A stretch of DNA of 64,000 nt from Sycon ciliatum. Lineage: Eukaryota; Porifera; Calcarea; Leucosolenida; Sycettidae. The notes under the pieces are model-generated. The model was not told the origin of the DNA. It made no database searches and saw only the letters and a list, made by a program, of their open reading frames with translations. The stretch covers positions 8,395,327-8,459,326 of the forward strand of contig NC_088649.1 of NCBI RefSeq assembly GCF_964019385.1. The letters are read 5' to 3'. Position 1 is the stretch's first letter; the number at the start of each line of letters is the position of its first letter. Positions 11,584-24,130 of this stretch are shown here, piece by piece. A program made the position numbers and the translations under genes.

Positions 11584-11875
11584 ATGTCAAGATTATGGTT
11601 TTCCTGTGTGGCAGTAGTGCTGTGTGTTTGGGCCGCCCCAACCTCCGCAACACGCCGACCAAGCCTGCCACCCGAACTGGTCTTGCTCCGTCATGTTCGC
11701 CAATGGGCAGAGGGCCTGGGACGCGCTGGTGGCCCATCATCCACAGGGCAATCCGCCATGCCATCCGCTGACACTGCAGAGTGCAGTGAAGCACAATGCT
11801 CTCACTGGAGAAAGCGCTACACCTGCTCGGGTAGCATTCGGACCAGCCATCTGAAGGTCAAACGGCACGCACAAG
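11584..11875 (+). CDS. Signal-peptide exon, probable first exon of the TGF-beta-like gene
   Basis: The ATG opens a frame whose first 22 residues (MSRLWFSCVAVVLCVWAAPT..) form a typical cleavable signal peptide, followed by a proline-rich stretch and a helix-like LPPELVLLRHVRQWAEGL. The frame runs to a good splice donor, ACAAG|GTAAGAG, after 97 codons plus one base. The acceptor before the TGF-beta exon at 19391 needs exactly two bases to finish a codon, so the two join in phase to 485 codons, a normal ligand length. The linkage is inference (a phase match alone has a one-in-three chance), and an intermediate exon is possible. The 7.5-kb intron holds repeats and a tRNA gene. Confidence 0.5.
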
Positions 11876-13571
<1,696 letters not shown>

Positions 13572-14117
13572 CCAATAGATATGGCGCGTACACAGCTCGT
13601 TCTACATTCTGTATTCCCCACCAATACACCTTAAAAGTGTGTATGGACTCTCAGTTCTACTTGTCAGACGGTATGGATTCCAATCAGGGAACAATTACCA
13701 CTCTTGCCAGGCTGGAAGACTTAGGGTCGAGATTTCAAGTACTCGTTTCCAAGAAATGCACCAGTAGGTGTAGGTGAATTGCCAGAAGTCAGGCATTCCG
13801 CAATGAATACTAGTATTGCTGCCTAGCAGCTGACTAATGATGATTGCGGCTCAGCAGTCGGTGGTCATTCCTGACTCAGTACGCGTACATGTACACTTAT
13901 TTCGAACAGTGGCGAAATTATCCTTACATGGACACAATGTACTTGAACGTGTCAGTGATTCATTCCATCTCCATAACCATGTGACTTCGGGTTCTTGGAC
14001 GAACAGGACTCTGATCACTGCCAGGGATAGTTCATCGTTCATCCTTTGTCTTCATGATAACTGTTTCATTTGCACTTCCAAAATTAATATTTTCAGATCT
14101 GCGGTCGCCATGTGTCA

Positions 14118-14157
14118 GGGGGGGGGGAGGGGGGGGAGGGGGGGGAGGGGGGGGGTT
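14118..14157. repeat. G-rich tract, four G runs
   Basis: Four runs of seven or more G are separated by single A residues, with the pattern expected of an intramolecular G-quadruplex. Confidence 0.85.
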
Positions 14158-14288
14158 GTCATCTATTCGAATGTTTCTAGAACAAACGTGGCAAGCATTT
14201 CCTCATTTTTGTGGCACTTTCACGTGTTGAGATTCGTAATACAATTGGAAAAGGTAATTTAGTTTGATACCAGGAGAAAATTAACTTG

Positions 14289-14430
14289 TCGTCAACCACC
14301 AGAGCAGACTGGCCTTGCCACCACTTCTCTCACATATTCGGGATTATAGTGGACTTTTGTATAAAAAACACCACACCGCAACTGTACTCTCCAGACCGGA
14401 GAGCCCAGTTTCCGTTTGGTGGTTGATGAT
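14289..14430. mobile_element. Short MITE-like inverted repeat
   Basis: The ends TCGTCAACCACCAGA and TTTGGTGGTTGATGA are near-complements about 140 bp apart. No second copy was found, so the call is tentative. Confidence 0.4.
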
Positions 14431-14914
14431 TAAATCTGTACGGGATCGAATCCTTCTCCTTACCCCCTTATTCAATCAGGGAAAGAGGATCAAATGAATA
14501 ATGCCCATGTACCAGCTTCTCTTTGTCGGGTAACTGGTAAAGGCAGGATATTTCGGCGTGATATAAACTGATTTGAACGCCAGAAATTCGAAGTAAAGGG
14601 ACCCTTATTGGGGTTGAGCAGTAAGTTTCATACAAAATCATCTGAATTATTGGCTGAGTTGGATTTTGTGGACAACGAGAAAAGAGGACTGAGGAACAGG
14701 AGGGTCAACTCGCGGCAAGTGCATTCATGTGGAGGAGGTGGCCCTTTGCGCGTTGCTCTGGTGACCACAGTCAATTGTTTCAGCAGCCTCCATTCTCATC
14801 TCCCTCCAAGTTGCAGGACTGGTAGTGACCGCACTTCCCTCCTGGGGTTACACATATCGTAGACGCTGCTCCACCAGAGCTATGCAAGAGGTCGGTGATC
14901 TGAAAGAAAACAAT

Positions 14915-14990
14915 CACGGTTCGCCTGAGACTCGGCTGAGGGCCAAGTTTTCCCCATCCGTAGGATCGCCACAACCCTCATGGTTCAATG
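14915..14990. repeat. Dispersed repeat, copy 1
   Basis: The sequence CACGGTTCGCCTGAGACTCG and the following 55 bases match 57550-57625 with moderate divergence. No terminal structure is apparent. Confidence 0.55.
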
Positions 14991-16044
14991 CGCAGATGAT
15001 GTAATCTGAAAACTGCTCCAAGTAATGGATGGTAACACCTTAGCTTCTCCACCTGGTGTTGGATTCTACTTTCCGAGCTCTGTGGAATTCAAGTCCAGCT
15101 GTCACCTGCCCGGTACATTCACGATTTCGAGCCTCAGTTCAAAATTTGAAAAAAACCCTCCCCCTCCCCCGAAGCCCCGGGATGCCCCGGGATGCAGCAA
15201 TCTTGCATTGCCTGGCCTGTGAGATTTCACAAGACGAATGACTTCGGAACCTAGCTTCCTAGCTGTACATATCTGTCGCATTCTTACGCGTGGAATCGGC
15301 GTCGATGCATCCATGTCCAGTTTGGGTGTGTCTATCATAGGAATGCTTTCCCATTGCGCAATCTGCCTTGGATAAAGATCAGTGCAATGCTCAGACTAAC
15401 ATACCCTCGAGAAGCCAACGGGCTACACATTCAACCCACTGACATATCGCTGACAATGTGACTACCGTCAGTATGCCAATATTGTTTCCCAGCTGTCACA
15501 ATGATGCTACACAAGCAGCCACTGATTAATGCCGATAGCGGAAGGCGCACGGGGAAGTGTTTAAGCTTTTCTTTAAGGCCACACTGACTGCTTGTGAGGT
15601 CTAGCGCACGTGGAAGTGTTTAAGCTTGTGTTGAAGGCCACACTGGATGCTTGTGAGGTCTATCCTGCGGCATTGAGCCACCATGTCTAGATACTCGCAC
15701 ACAGGTGCTGAGCCATCTTCAGAATAGTGTTTCCAAATACGACCGTGAGAAGATGTTAGGTGTGGCGTTCTAGCACCCACTCTTGTCTCCTGGCCAATTA
15801 CTGATCACTGCCGATTGCAGGAGGAGCGTGTAAAAGCCAATTATATGTTCGTATTTGGAAAACTCAAGCTTGCTGCTGGTATGCCTCTCTTCCCTCGCCC
15901 AAGCCACTCAGTGGTATAATGCGAAGAAGTCGACTCTGTGCCGCCTGCTGCTTCATAGCAACGCGCCCACACTACTAGTATGCAGCAGCTGTGAGGTCGT
16001 TTTTAATACGTGCTGGTACCATGCGTGAAGACCAGTTGCATTTC
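14991..16044. other. No gene; 59-bp tandem duplication at 15548-15665
   Basis: Two adjacent copies of a 59-bp unit (GAAGTGTTTAAGCTT .. GGCCACACTG .. GCTTGTGAGGTCTA) lie at 15548-15665. The rest is without coding features. Confidence 0.6.
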
Positions 16045-16366
16045 CAGTCCATTCATTGGAAACTGGCACCCTAACTTTTTGGTGTCTCTCTCACATAGTT
16101 GTAGATATCGTGAAAACAACAGCACATTCTGCATTGTGTGACTTATGCAATTACTCCTTGCCACATTTGAGGCCAGAAAAGTCCAAGAACAGGGAAATAG
16201 AAATTCAGCCAGGTTTTACAAAATCAGGACAGGTATGCCATGGCAAAATGTATGGAGAAGCAGATCCCAAACCCAGATTTTTGAGATTTAAAGTAGGTTT
16301 TGATCCTCAATTCGGCCCAAATCCGACTTTCAAAAGCCAGCGGGCCAGTTTCCGATGAATGGACTG
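16045..16366. mobile_element. MITE, CAGTCCATTCAT family
   Basis: The inverted ends are CAGTCCATTCATTGGAAACT and its complement, including CAGTTTCCGATGAATGGACTG, spaced 322 bp. A second, diverged and partial copy lies at 21456-21680, with the shared interior TAGATATCGTGAAAA and CATTTGAGGC. It is non-coding. Confidence 0.75.
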
Positions 16367-17744
16367 TAGTCTACTGTCACTGTTGTTCTTCAACTCCACG
16401 ATTTCTCCTGACCTACTAGTATTGTTACGACCCAAGGCAAGATGCGATACGTGATGGAAAGCAGCTTTTACACTGTGAAGTAGTCAAGCACGCGTATAGA
16501 TACCCTTGGCACCTGTCAATGCTTCCTTGTGGGTATTTCTAGGCGTTTCTAGTCTCAATCTGCAAACCAACGAGAGAATCAGCTTCAATCAGAAGAGGTC
16601 TCGAGAAAAATTGCCACACGTGTGCAGCATGATTCCAGTGAGGGCAATAGGACAGGGGAGAGACTGGATGGAAGCGTCCAGAGTTCTTCAACACTGTTAC
16701 ATGATCAACAGTGCTGCACCTGTTTAACCATCCAATACACGGTGTTCCATTGCCAACTGTTCCAAGTGATGTTGGCGGATGAGATTGCATCTTCAGGGTC
16801 CTAAGGGCAATGGGATTAGGTGTGGGTGCGTGTGTTTGTGTGTGAGTGAGTGCTTGTTTGTTCGTGTGTGTACGTCTCTTTGTGTAAGATCTGATTTCCC
16901 ATGCACACCATGCCGCGTGGATTGTGCTCTCTGCAAATGCAGTTGTGTCACGTGGTACAAAATCAATCTGGCGTCACAGCAGGCAGTCTTCAAGTGAATT
17001 TGCATTTGTCATTTGTGGCAGACGCAGCACTTGTCAAAAATCATGTTCTCCCCAGCTGTGGTGACCTTTTTCTTAGGCTTGCTCAGCACCTGTTCCTAAT
17101 GCACGAGAGCAAAGAGTGGTTTTGCATCTACATGTGCATGTACCACATACCCGCACAGGGTAACCCTGTCGGTTACAGCTCAACTGATTTCCTGCACCTA
17201 TGGGTCACGTGATGTCGGCCATGTTGGATCCACTGTTCACAGGCCTTGATCACTTTCTACACAAAGTTAGTCACGTGACAAACTGATGTGAACACCACTA
17301 AAAAAGAGCAAATTGGAACTATGACGTTGATTAGATGTTCAGTGTATCATGTAGTGTAGTGTAACACGAAACTCGAGTCGAGGCTGAGAAGTTCGAGTAC
17401 AGTATTGTCCATACGTTCTCCACTGGAATCTTTGTGCTCATCGTGTACCATTGGCCCACTTGTGCAGATTCACAAATAGGGCCGGCCGAGGCAGCTCACA
17501 GAGAGCGCTCAATGCACAAATGTGCGGAGCAATACACGACTGAGGCAAAGGTCTCGATTGGATTAGTTTGGTTTATTTAATGTCGAAGACCAAACAAGCA
17601 GTGTTGCCAGTGTTGCCTTATTATATGAGATCGACTACAGGCACACAAATAATAAGGAAAAAGGAAAAGATTAAAAGAGAAAAATAAAAATAGAATAGGG
17701 TTTAAGACAGCAGAGGAAAGATTACATAATTCTTTGATCAGTGA
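16367..17744. other. No gene recognised
   Basis: There is a TG-rich patch at about 16820-16880. An open stretch at 16901-17212 has no domain or splice support. It probably belongs to the intron of the TGF-beta-like gene. Confidence 0.35.
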
Positions 17745-17852
17745 GTCTGTTTAGCTGTAACGTCAAGTGTCATGCATCCCAGCGATCGTCATGAATACCA
17801 CTGGCTAATGATCGCTGGCATGCTTGATAGTTGAGGTTACAGCTAAACAGAC
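17745..17852. repeat. 108-bp inverted repeat hairpin
   Basis: The arms begin GTCTGTTTAGCTGTAAC and end in its complement. Inner parts (CAGCGATC / GATCGCTG) also pair, giving a near-continuous hairpin with a small loop. It is probably a very short foldback MITE. Confidence 0.7.
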
Positions 17853-17944
17853 CTTCGCCTCCTGTGTGTTTGTGAAGACAAACATATGATGTTTCACCGG
17901 CGAACATTTCCATGGCTTAGGACTCAAATTTGATATTCTTTATT

Positions 17945-18160
17945 GTAGCTGTGAAGTGCAGCTTGAAGAGAATATCAAAAGCACAATCGTAATTTACTGT
18001 GCTCATTGTGATACATTTCTCAAAATGCGAAGACTCCACTGTAGCCATCCACTATATCCATACATCTTCACTCTCCAAACGGTCTCTGGGCTACACCAAT
18101 CACTAAAAGAAAAAGACATTATTAAATTCGAATTTTCGGGCAAGGCCCATCTTCAGGAGA
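17945..18160. repeat. Dispersed repeat shared with 47290-47545
   Basis: The two loci share CAAACGGTCTCTGGGCTACA, CCAATCACTAAAAGAAAA and ATTCGAATTTTCGGG. The 47-kb copy also holds an inverted version of the segment GACTCCACTGTAGCCATCCA, so the family has inverted ends. Confidence 0.65.
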
Positions 18161-18310
18161 AGATGGTCATGAAGATGGTCATTGAAGATGGTCATGAAGA
18201 TGGTCATTGAAGATGGCCATGAAGATGGTCATTGAAGATGGTCATGAAGATGGTCATGAAGATGGTCATTGAAGATGGTCATTGAAGATGGTCATGAAGA
18301 TGGTCATTGT
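18161..18310. repeat. Minisatellite of GAAGATGGTCAT units
   Basis: About 12 copies of a 12-13 bp unit alternate between GGTCATGAAGAT and GGTCATTGAAGAT. Confidence 0.9.
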
Positions 18311-18399
18311 GATACAGTAGACACTAATGTTGTGAGACGTAATGGCAGCATATTCGAGAGGAAAACAGTACATGAAAAAAATGAAAAAAGTTACAGCCT

Positions 18400-18481
18400 C
18401 GCAGTGAACAGGATTCGAACCTGTGCGGGCAGAGCCCAATTGATTTCTAGTCAATCGCCTTAACCACTCGGCCACCACTGC
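18400..18481 (-). tRNA. tRNA-Ser(AGA)
   Basis: The minus strand folds into a complete cloverleaf. The acceptor GCAGTGG pairs with TCACTGC (one G-U), the D arm is GGCCGAGTGGTTAAGGC, the anticodon stem ATTGA/TCAAT encloses loop CTAGAAA with anticodon AGA (genomic 18446-18448), and the long variable arm is typical of serine tRNA. The T arm is ACAGG TTCGAAT CCTGT and the discriminator is G. T runs (TTTTTT, then TTTTTTT) just downstream serve as the Pol III terminator. It has no intron and is probably functional. Confidence 0.93.
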
Positions 18482-18962
18482 GTTCTCTATACAACATCAT
18501 GATTCTCACCAGATGAATAACACTGTGCTTGGAATAAGTCTGGTGAACTACAATACGCGTACTGAGGAGAACTGTCTGAGGATACTGAGGAGAAAGGCTA
18601 CATGGGAGATGTTTTCAAAACGTTGGTGTTCAGCAATCTGAAGTGCGTGTTCTCTTTCTTTTAGGACTTTGGTAAACATAATACACCTTGTGAGCCTGTA
18701 TTATATTGGTCAGGGGGTTGAGGTCCTGATTATCACCAGCTGTGTGAAACCTTGAATCTCAGGTGCCCAGTGTAGGTTCGAAAACGGGTTTAGAAGGGCA
18801 TGATGTCGTTTGGTCGCCACCACCGCGGATGCAGAAAAGCTGTGTGCACTCATTCACATTTCAATAGAATGTTTTGTGGACGGAAGCTGCATACTTTATA
18901 CTTTATGGTCAATGTACTGTTTATCCGAGGTCAAATGAGTGGTGTATAATTATAGTGTTTGA

Positions 18963-18994
18963 AGTCAATCGCCTTTAACCACTCGGCCACTATG
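18963..18994 (-). pseudogene. tRNA-Ser 5'-half fragment
   Basis: The minus-strand sequence CATAGTGGCCGAGTGGTTAA and following bases match the 5' half of the tRNA-Ser gene at 18400-18481, with one extra base and no 3' half. It is a truncated copy about 480 bp upstream of the intact gene. Confidence 0.7.
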
Positions 18995-19045
18995 GTATGG
19001 GAGTATGTGAGGCGGGTCGTTACTTTATATCTCAAAGTACCCAAT

Positions 19046-19098
19046 GCTGTAGACTGACAGCAAGCTGTTTTTGGCCATAAAGGCCTCATCAGTACAGC
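19046..19098 (-). ncRNA. Hammerhead ribozyme-like motif, degenerate
   Basis: On the minus strand, stem I GCUGUA pairs with UACAGC. CUGAUGA is followed by a strong stem II (GGCC UUUAU GGCC), an AAAA block where GAAA is expected, and a stem III region around AGCUUGCU, ending in the triplet GUC. The core is not fully conserved, so it is likely inactive. The flanks (CTCGTAGCTGTA before, TTGGGTACTTTGAGATAT after) resemble those seen around hammerheads of Penelope-like elements, which is my recollection and not a search result. Confidence 0.5.
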
Positions 19099-19390
19099 TA
19101 CGAGCTTAAAATAGGCCGAGCTACCAGCCCTGCTGCAAAGGAGGCACCACAGACATTAACTTAAGATAGCTCGTCACTTTAGCGCCAGAGTGCTCAAACT
19201 ACGAAAAGTAGCGGGCAATGCGTAATGCAGCAGCACTAGAGCAGCCTAGCGAGAGTTCTCAACAAGACGAATGTCGAGGTAGTATACTATTATTTCATCC
19301 GGAGAACGCTTTAATGTTAGATTTACTGGGTGTTATAGCTCATATCGTAACGGACTTCTGTTCAACTGTGTTCTTCTCTCTGTGGCACAG

Positions 19391-20556
19391 ACTACTCTCG
19401 CCTGGAACTCGTCGTCAGTGGTGCGGCAAGCGACGAGGAAAGGAGCTGCTTTTCTGAAGTATGGCTGCCGCTGGAGTGGGTGCGGGCACACCGACGCGGC
19501 TACCTATCCGCTGGCAAGCGGATTCATCACCTGAGCAAATCAACAGCAGGTCAGTCTACCCTTGACAGCAGACATAGAGCCAACACGTCCTCTTGGCTTG
19601 TACTGGATATCACATGGGTGTTGCCCACAGCCAGAGCCTTCACGCTGACCTGGCTAGACCATGCTGTGCGGCTTGCGCAAACCGACTCTACTGTGCTCTA
19701 TCGCGTGCATCACTTCCACAACGGGCACAACATCGCCAGGACCGCCTTCCTGACGTATGGCACGCGAAAAGCGCAGGACTTCCGCACGCTGTCCGAAGAG
19801 CTGAAGACCTTCTCGGCCATGCCAGTAGCTACAGCGGAGGAGCACCGATCAAGACGCTCTGCTGGTGAGACTAATCCCACGGGACATGAAGACGAGCCCA
19901 CCATACCAACACAGACGGGCACCACCAACACCACACGGCAAAAGCCGAAGAAGAGGAAGAAGAGCAAGGAGCAGCGGCGGCTGGATCGTAAACAGCGAGA
20001 GCAGCAGCGGCTCATGCAAGAGCAGCGCGAACAGCAAATGGAATCCTATCGCACGACGACGACGAACACACGCACTCCGTCCCCGCGGCCCGACGAGATC
20101 TCGGTCACGCCCCACAGTCGCTCGACGCCGTTCTGCCAGTTCGATGATTACGTCGTCATTAACGTCAGCGACCTGGGCTGGACGTCCGTAATCGAGCCTC
20201 GGCAGATCAGGTTCCGCAATTGCCGCGGTTCATGCTTGTCATCGCATAGGGTGTCCACAAATCAGCCAGCTTCGGCCATGTTCACGGGCTACACTAAGTT
20301 TGCCCTGCTCAAGGATGATATTCTGCATCACTTGCCCAGCACACTGCAGGCGCAGGGCATTCCCAAACAGCTGTCCATGTGCTGTGTGCCGACCAATTTC
20401 ACCGACGTGCACATGCTTCTGCACGAACATCAGCCGCCCGTTTCCATGGTGAACATGTCGCACGTGAACAGCGCCGGCATGGACGACATCAATCTGGGCG
20501 CGTACAGGTATGTACGCCTCCAGGGCCTCTTGCCCCGGGCGTGTGGCTGCGCCTGA
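19391..20556 (+). CDS. TGF-beta superfamily ligand, 3' exon (prodomain end and mature peptide)
   Basis: The frame opens after a pyrimidine-rich acceptor (TTCTTCTCTCTGTGGCACAG|AC) and runs to TGA. The first part looks like prodomain (YSRLELVVSGAASDEERSC, later SSWLVLDITWVL). Then comes a lysine/arginine- and glutamine-rich linker (KPKKRKKSKEQRR) where the precursor would be cut, then a cystine-knot domain. Its conserved cysteines are FCQFDD (20134), NCRGSC (20221-20235), MCCVP (20380-20385) and the terminal ACGCA. VSDLGWTSVIEP matches the DLGW..I.P signature of the superfamily. It is a secreted dimeric signalling ligand; subfamily cannot be assigned by eye. A MITE begins 8 bases after the stop. 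Confidence 0.88.
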
Positions 20557-20563
20557 GAGCAGA

Positions 20564-20732
20564 TACTGCCGTGGACATGGAAATCAGGTCGGAGGTCGAG
20601 TGGCACCAGGGCGCTGGCCATGCAGCCGTGAAAATGCCTAAAGTCAACACGAGCACTGCAATTTTCTGTACGCACTGAAGGAGGACGCTGGCTCCGCTTC
20701 ATTTCACCGAATTTCCATGACTACGACGGTAG
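20564..20732. mobile_element. MITE, CTGYCGTGGACRTGGAAATC family
   Basis: The ends TACTGCCGTGGACATGGAAA and, inverted, the GAATTTCCATGACTACGACGGTA block frame a 169-bp element. The interior CCAGGGCGCTGGCCATGCAG is shared with the full copy at 48749-48959. It lies directly in the 3' untranslated region of the TGF-beta-like gene. Confidence 0.7.
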
Positions 20733-21455
20733 GATTCGACATGGCTGACAACTGTGTAGGATTGTTGAAACACGTACCACCAACCCAGGGATCGTAACTC
20801 TCATCCTCAGACAGTGATTGAATCAATGCTATTTCTAACTCAGAAGTGTGGAATTGAACTTGACACGAACAGCTATTTCTCTGATTTGTTCTTCAATTTC
20901 GCTCACGATCGAAAAGTATAATACTATTTCCAATTTTCGAGAATCAAAACCTTTCGCACAGGCTTTAATGCACATGTATACCCATTTTACCAGCAGAACT
21001 TACTTGTCTGACGTAAAGCAAGCCGCATTTGACATTGAGCAGTTTTGGATTAGCTGTTTTCGAATATCTCCGCAACTATGGTTTGCTAGCACAGCTGAGG
21101 TAATGTCGTTTGCCTACTTCCACCGATCCATTATCCTTATCACAGTCTTGATCGGTCCATTGATGATCGTTTCCTACCTTCCCGGGCTGACCTCATGTCC
21201 AAATGAAAATTTCTATCCGATCACTGTATTCTGTTCAGTGCATAACAACAGTGTTCTTCTCTCACGTGATCACTCTACCCATACATCTTCACAACACTCT
21301 CCAAACAGCCTTGATCACTGTCATGCCGGATCACAACCTAACCTGAAAATACGCAATACGATCATACCAGTGACTGACATTGAGCCAGCAATTGACGCTG
21401 AAAGGAGAGAAAAGTAAATCCCTGTTGGCAGCGGCGGCCCGACAACTTCGCCCTA
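20733..21455. other. No recognised gene; 189-codon open stretch
   Basis: An open stretch at about 20848-21417 lacks an ATG at its start and has no domain I recognise. Part of it (CATACATCTTCACAACACTC near 21278) matches the repeat family at 17945-18160, which argues against a real gene. Confidence 0.4.
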
Positions 21456-21680
21456 CAGTCCATTCATCCAATACTGGCACCATACGTGTAACCTTGTGAT
21501 GTCTCCCACCAAGAGTAACCTCTTCCTCCCACGTACAATTCTAGATATCGTGAAAATAATTATTAACAGTGCATCCTGCATTGTGTGACCCGTGCAATTC
21601 TTCCTTGCCCCATTTGAGGCGAGAAAAGTAACTAAGTTCAAGGATAGGGAATTACAGAGGCAGTAAGTAGGCTTAGGTTC
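21456..21680. mobile_element. MITE, CAGTCCATTCAT family, partial
   Basis: Diverged copy of 16045-16366 with the left end CAGTCCATTCATCC and shared interior. The right inverted end is not found. Confidence 0.65.
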
Positions 21681-21714
21681 TGCGAAAGTACACGATGAAA
21701 ACCTGGGCAAATTA

Positions 21715-21759
21715 CGTTGAGACTCTGCGTGTCATGGCTGAACCAATCATCAGACAACG
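21715..21759 (-). ncRNA. Hammerhead ribozyme motif, probably degenerate
   Basis: On the minus strand, stem I CGUUG pairs with CAACG. CUGAUGA, a stem II hairpin (UUGG/CCA), a GACA block where GAAA is expected, a short stem III and the triplet GUC follow in order. The layout and sequence (GTTGTCTGATGATTGG against GTTGTCTGAAGATTGG) match the motif at 3141-3185, so they form one family. Confidence 0.5.
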
Positions 21760-22012
21760 AGATCCGTAAAACTCTGAGTAACGGCAGAAGAAGGCTTGGT
21801 TGTGTCATTGCTGTGTGATTAGTTTATTAGGTTTTGGTTTTGTTTTGTTTTTCACAAAGACAACTTTAATGCTAAACATGAGATGCAGCTAGGGGAAGCA
21901 CGCACAACCTGAATCGTGGCAGTGGTGGTAAAGATGTTACTGGCTCTGTCCACGTGACATAGAGCACTGTACGCAGACTGAGGACCTTAGGCGACTGTAC
22001 AGTAAAACTTCA

Positions 22013-22122
22013 ATAGAACACATCCCAAATGTAGAACACATCTCAAATGTAGAACACATCCCAAATGTAGAACACATCCCAAATGTAGAACACATCCCAA
22101 ATGTAGAACACATCCCAAATGT
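22013..22122. repeat. 18-bp minisatellite, about 6 units
   Basis: The unit GAACACATCCCAAATGTA is repeated with few changes. On the minus strand it reads as a six-residue repeat, which is a by-product. Confidence 0.9.
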
Positions 22123-22144
22123 ATAACAGATCAGCTCTCTAACA

Positions 22145-22430
22145 GTTATTGCAGGAATTGGCGGGTAATGGCGGCAGGAAATCGGCAAAATTCGGTGCTT
22201 TCTATGGTATGCTTCGTGTATGTCAGGCAAAAGAAGTGGAGCAGATTTTTGTGAATTGCCGACGATGGCACCCTGTAAGAAGGCCATGGCACCCTGTTAG
22301 GTAAACCAAAGTAAAAATTAATAATAACTAGTACTACCACTACATGAGCTTTGTAGGATTCTGCCAATTTCACTGCTTTTCAAGCAGAATCTGCCAATCG
22401 TCCGAGCATCATCCGCCAACAACTAATTGA
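22145..22430. mobile_element. Dispersed inverted-end repeat, copy 1
   Basis: It shares TTTCACTGCTTTTCAAGCAG, GAATCTGCCAAT and ATCCGCCAA with the complement of 42500-42710, and related blocks with 52764-53040. The ends contain ATTGGCGG / CCGCCAA. It is non-coding. Confidence 0.6.
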
Positions 22431-23224
22431 CCCCGGGATGATCCATATCCGAACATGACTGGAAATAATTGACATCCATCAATTCCGGGGAATTGAAATG
22501 GGACAAGTCCGCAAAAAATACTGATTCCCACTACATATGCGAGGACTCGAAGCAGGGAGCTATAGTGTAGTCGTCATCCAAGCAGGGGCTGTCAATATTT
22601 CCTTCAGATCTGGAACCAACGGCAGCAGCGTATACGTTTGTGCTTATGTCCTGGCGATCATACCCGCGGAAAAGTAATTATTTTAATAATCTTTATTTAA
22701 AGGAATCTCCCAGAGGCGAGGGCCTGTCAAGGGGATCTCTTGATGCACATCATGCAAAAGAATTGAACAGCGAGGAAAACTATATGCTACATAATGAGCA
22801 ATAAAACAGGGTTAGGCTATTCGAAAGAAAGCGATTTTAATCGTTTTCTTTTGCGACCATGCAGTGCAGAGATGCTAGTCTTACAAGACTTATCTTATCT
22901 TGTAAGACTAATATCCCTGCACTTCATGATGGCCGCTATTGTCTTACGGCGCCAGGCATCAGCTACATCGCCAAATGTCACAGCGGTCCTGCCGATTGGC
23001 CATGCTAGGAGAGTAAGCCAAACACACTGTTCTCATCTGCTGGTATACACGCAGTGGACTGCTGCAGTGAAGTCCTTGTGAACGGCGCCGTCAAGCCAAG
23101 TCCCCGGATTACCACAACAATAGCAATAACTACAATAGTTATAGCAAATACAAAGGACCAATAAGTTACGAGTGAAGACTAACAGTCCAGCAAGGTAACG
23201 ACGTATTATACACCCTCTTTATCA
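22431..23224. other. No gene; 61-bp hairpin at 22863-22923
   Basis: The segment 22863-22923 is a self-complementary hairpin (AGTGCAGAGAT .. AGTCTTACAAGA / TCTTGTAAGACT .. CCCTGCACT). Otherwise no feature was recognised. Confidence 0.6.
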
Positions 23225-24035
23225 TGTCCTGGCAGCTCATCGACCATAGAAATTGTCCATGAACATAAGCACCTTGGTATAATTATTGACGACTGTCTAA
23301 CATGGGCTCCTCATGTAGACTATATTTGCAAAAAAAACAGTAGTGTTCTCGGCATACTACTGTATATCCTCATCGTTCTCATCTGCCAAATACATGCCTG
23401 CCGTTCTATGTTTTATCGCTCGTATCTATTACCTACTTTCCAGTATGCATGTCAGTCTTGGTGTAGTCTAAGTCAACATCTTGTGAACAAACTTGAAATC
23501 CAACATAAATCTCTTCTTAAAATATTGTTAAACAAGCAGCGTTTATTTCCTAGTCTTGAGCTCTATTGTATCAGCAATACTGAGCCACTGAAAGATAATC
23601 GCAAACAGCAGCTTTGCATTTTGATCCACAGAATTCGCCTAGGTAAAATTCCCATTCATCTCTCCGTATTCAATTGGTTTTCTCTGTCCCGGTCCACTCG
23701 TAATAGTCTCTCACTTCCCCGTGCTAATTCAGCCTCATTTACCAACTCCCTCTGTTTTTGTCCTACAGCTAGCCTTTGGCTGCAACTTCCCCAGCATGTT
23801 AAGACATCAAAAATGTCTTTCCCGCTTTAAAAATGCACTCCGATCGCATAATGTAGCATGATAGAATCTCCTTGCTGGATTCTTGTCTATCCTTCTTTCT
23901 TCTCTTTTTCTATATTCCTTTCTTTTCTTTTTTGCCGTGGTTGGCTATCACCCCTCTCTCGCACTTTGCGTGCCAATTGGTCATGGACCACGAGTTGAGT
24001 GAAATAAATGAAAAATAATAAATACAGTCAGGTAG
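23225..24035 (+). mobile_element. LINE fragment: reverse transcriptase C terminus and 3' tail
   Basis: Translated pieces read HKHLGIIIDDCLTWAPHVDY and then FYRSYLLPTFQYACQSWC, which match the conserved YLG..ID..L.W..H and the Y.S.I.P.L.Y....W blocks after the catalytic domain of CR1/jockey-type reverse transcriptases. The catalytic YADD region and everything upstream are absent, so the copy is 5'-truncated. The pieces lie in different frames around 23400, showing decay. The 3' untranslated region ends in GAAATAAATGAAAAATAATAAAT. Confidence 0.8.
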
Positions 24036-24130
24036 TGGGACAACAAGGCACAAAACGGACAATGATATTGAGACATTCAATGGCCTAACACATAGCTCCA
24101 ACAAATCTACGGAAAAAAGAATCAAGTTAC
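24010..24130. repeat. Fragment of the 49448 foldback family
   Basis: The pattern TACAGTCAGGTAGTGGGACA .. GGCACAAAACGGACAATG .. GACATTCAATGG .. TAGCTCCAACA follows the arm of the element at 49448-49983 with clear divergence. Confidence 0.55.

Noticed and set aside
18110-18160. CUGAAGA..GAAA block on the minus strand
   Set aside because: It lies inside a dispersed repeat, has a plausible stem II but no matching stem I, and the copy at 47 kb does not keep the core.
20848-21417. 189-codon open frame
   Set aside because: No ATG at the start, no domain, and part of it belongs to a dispersed repeat.
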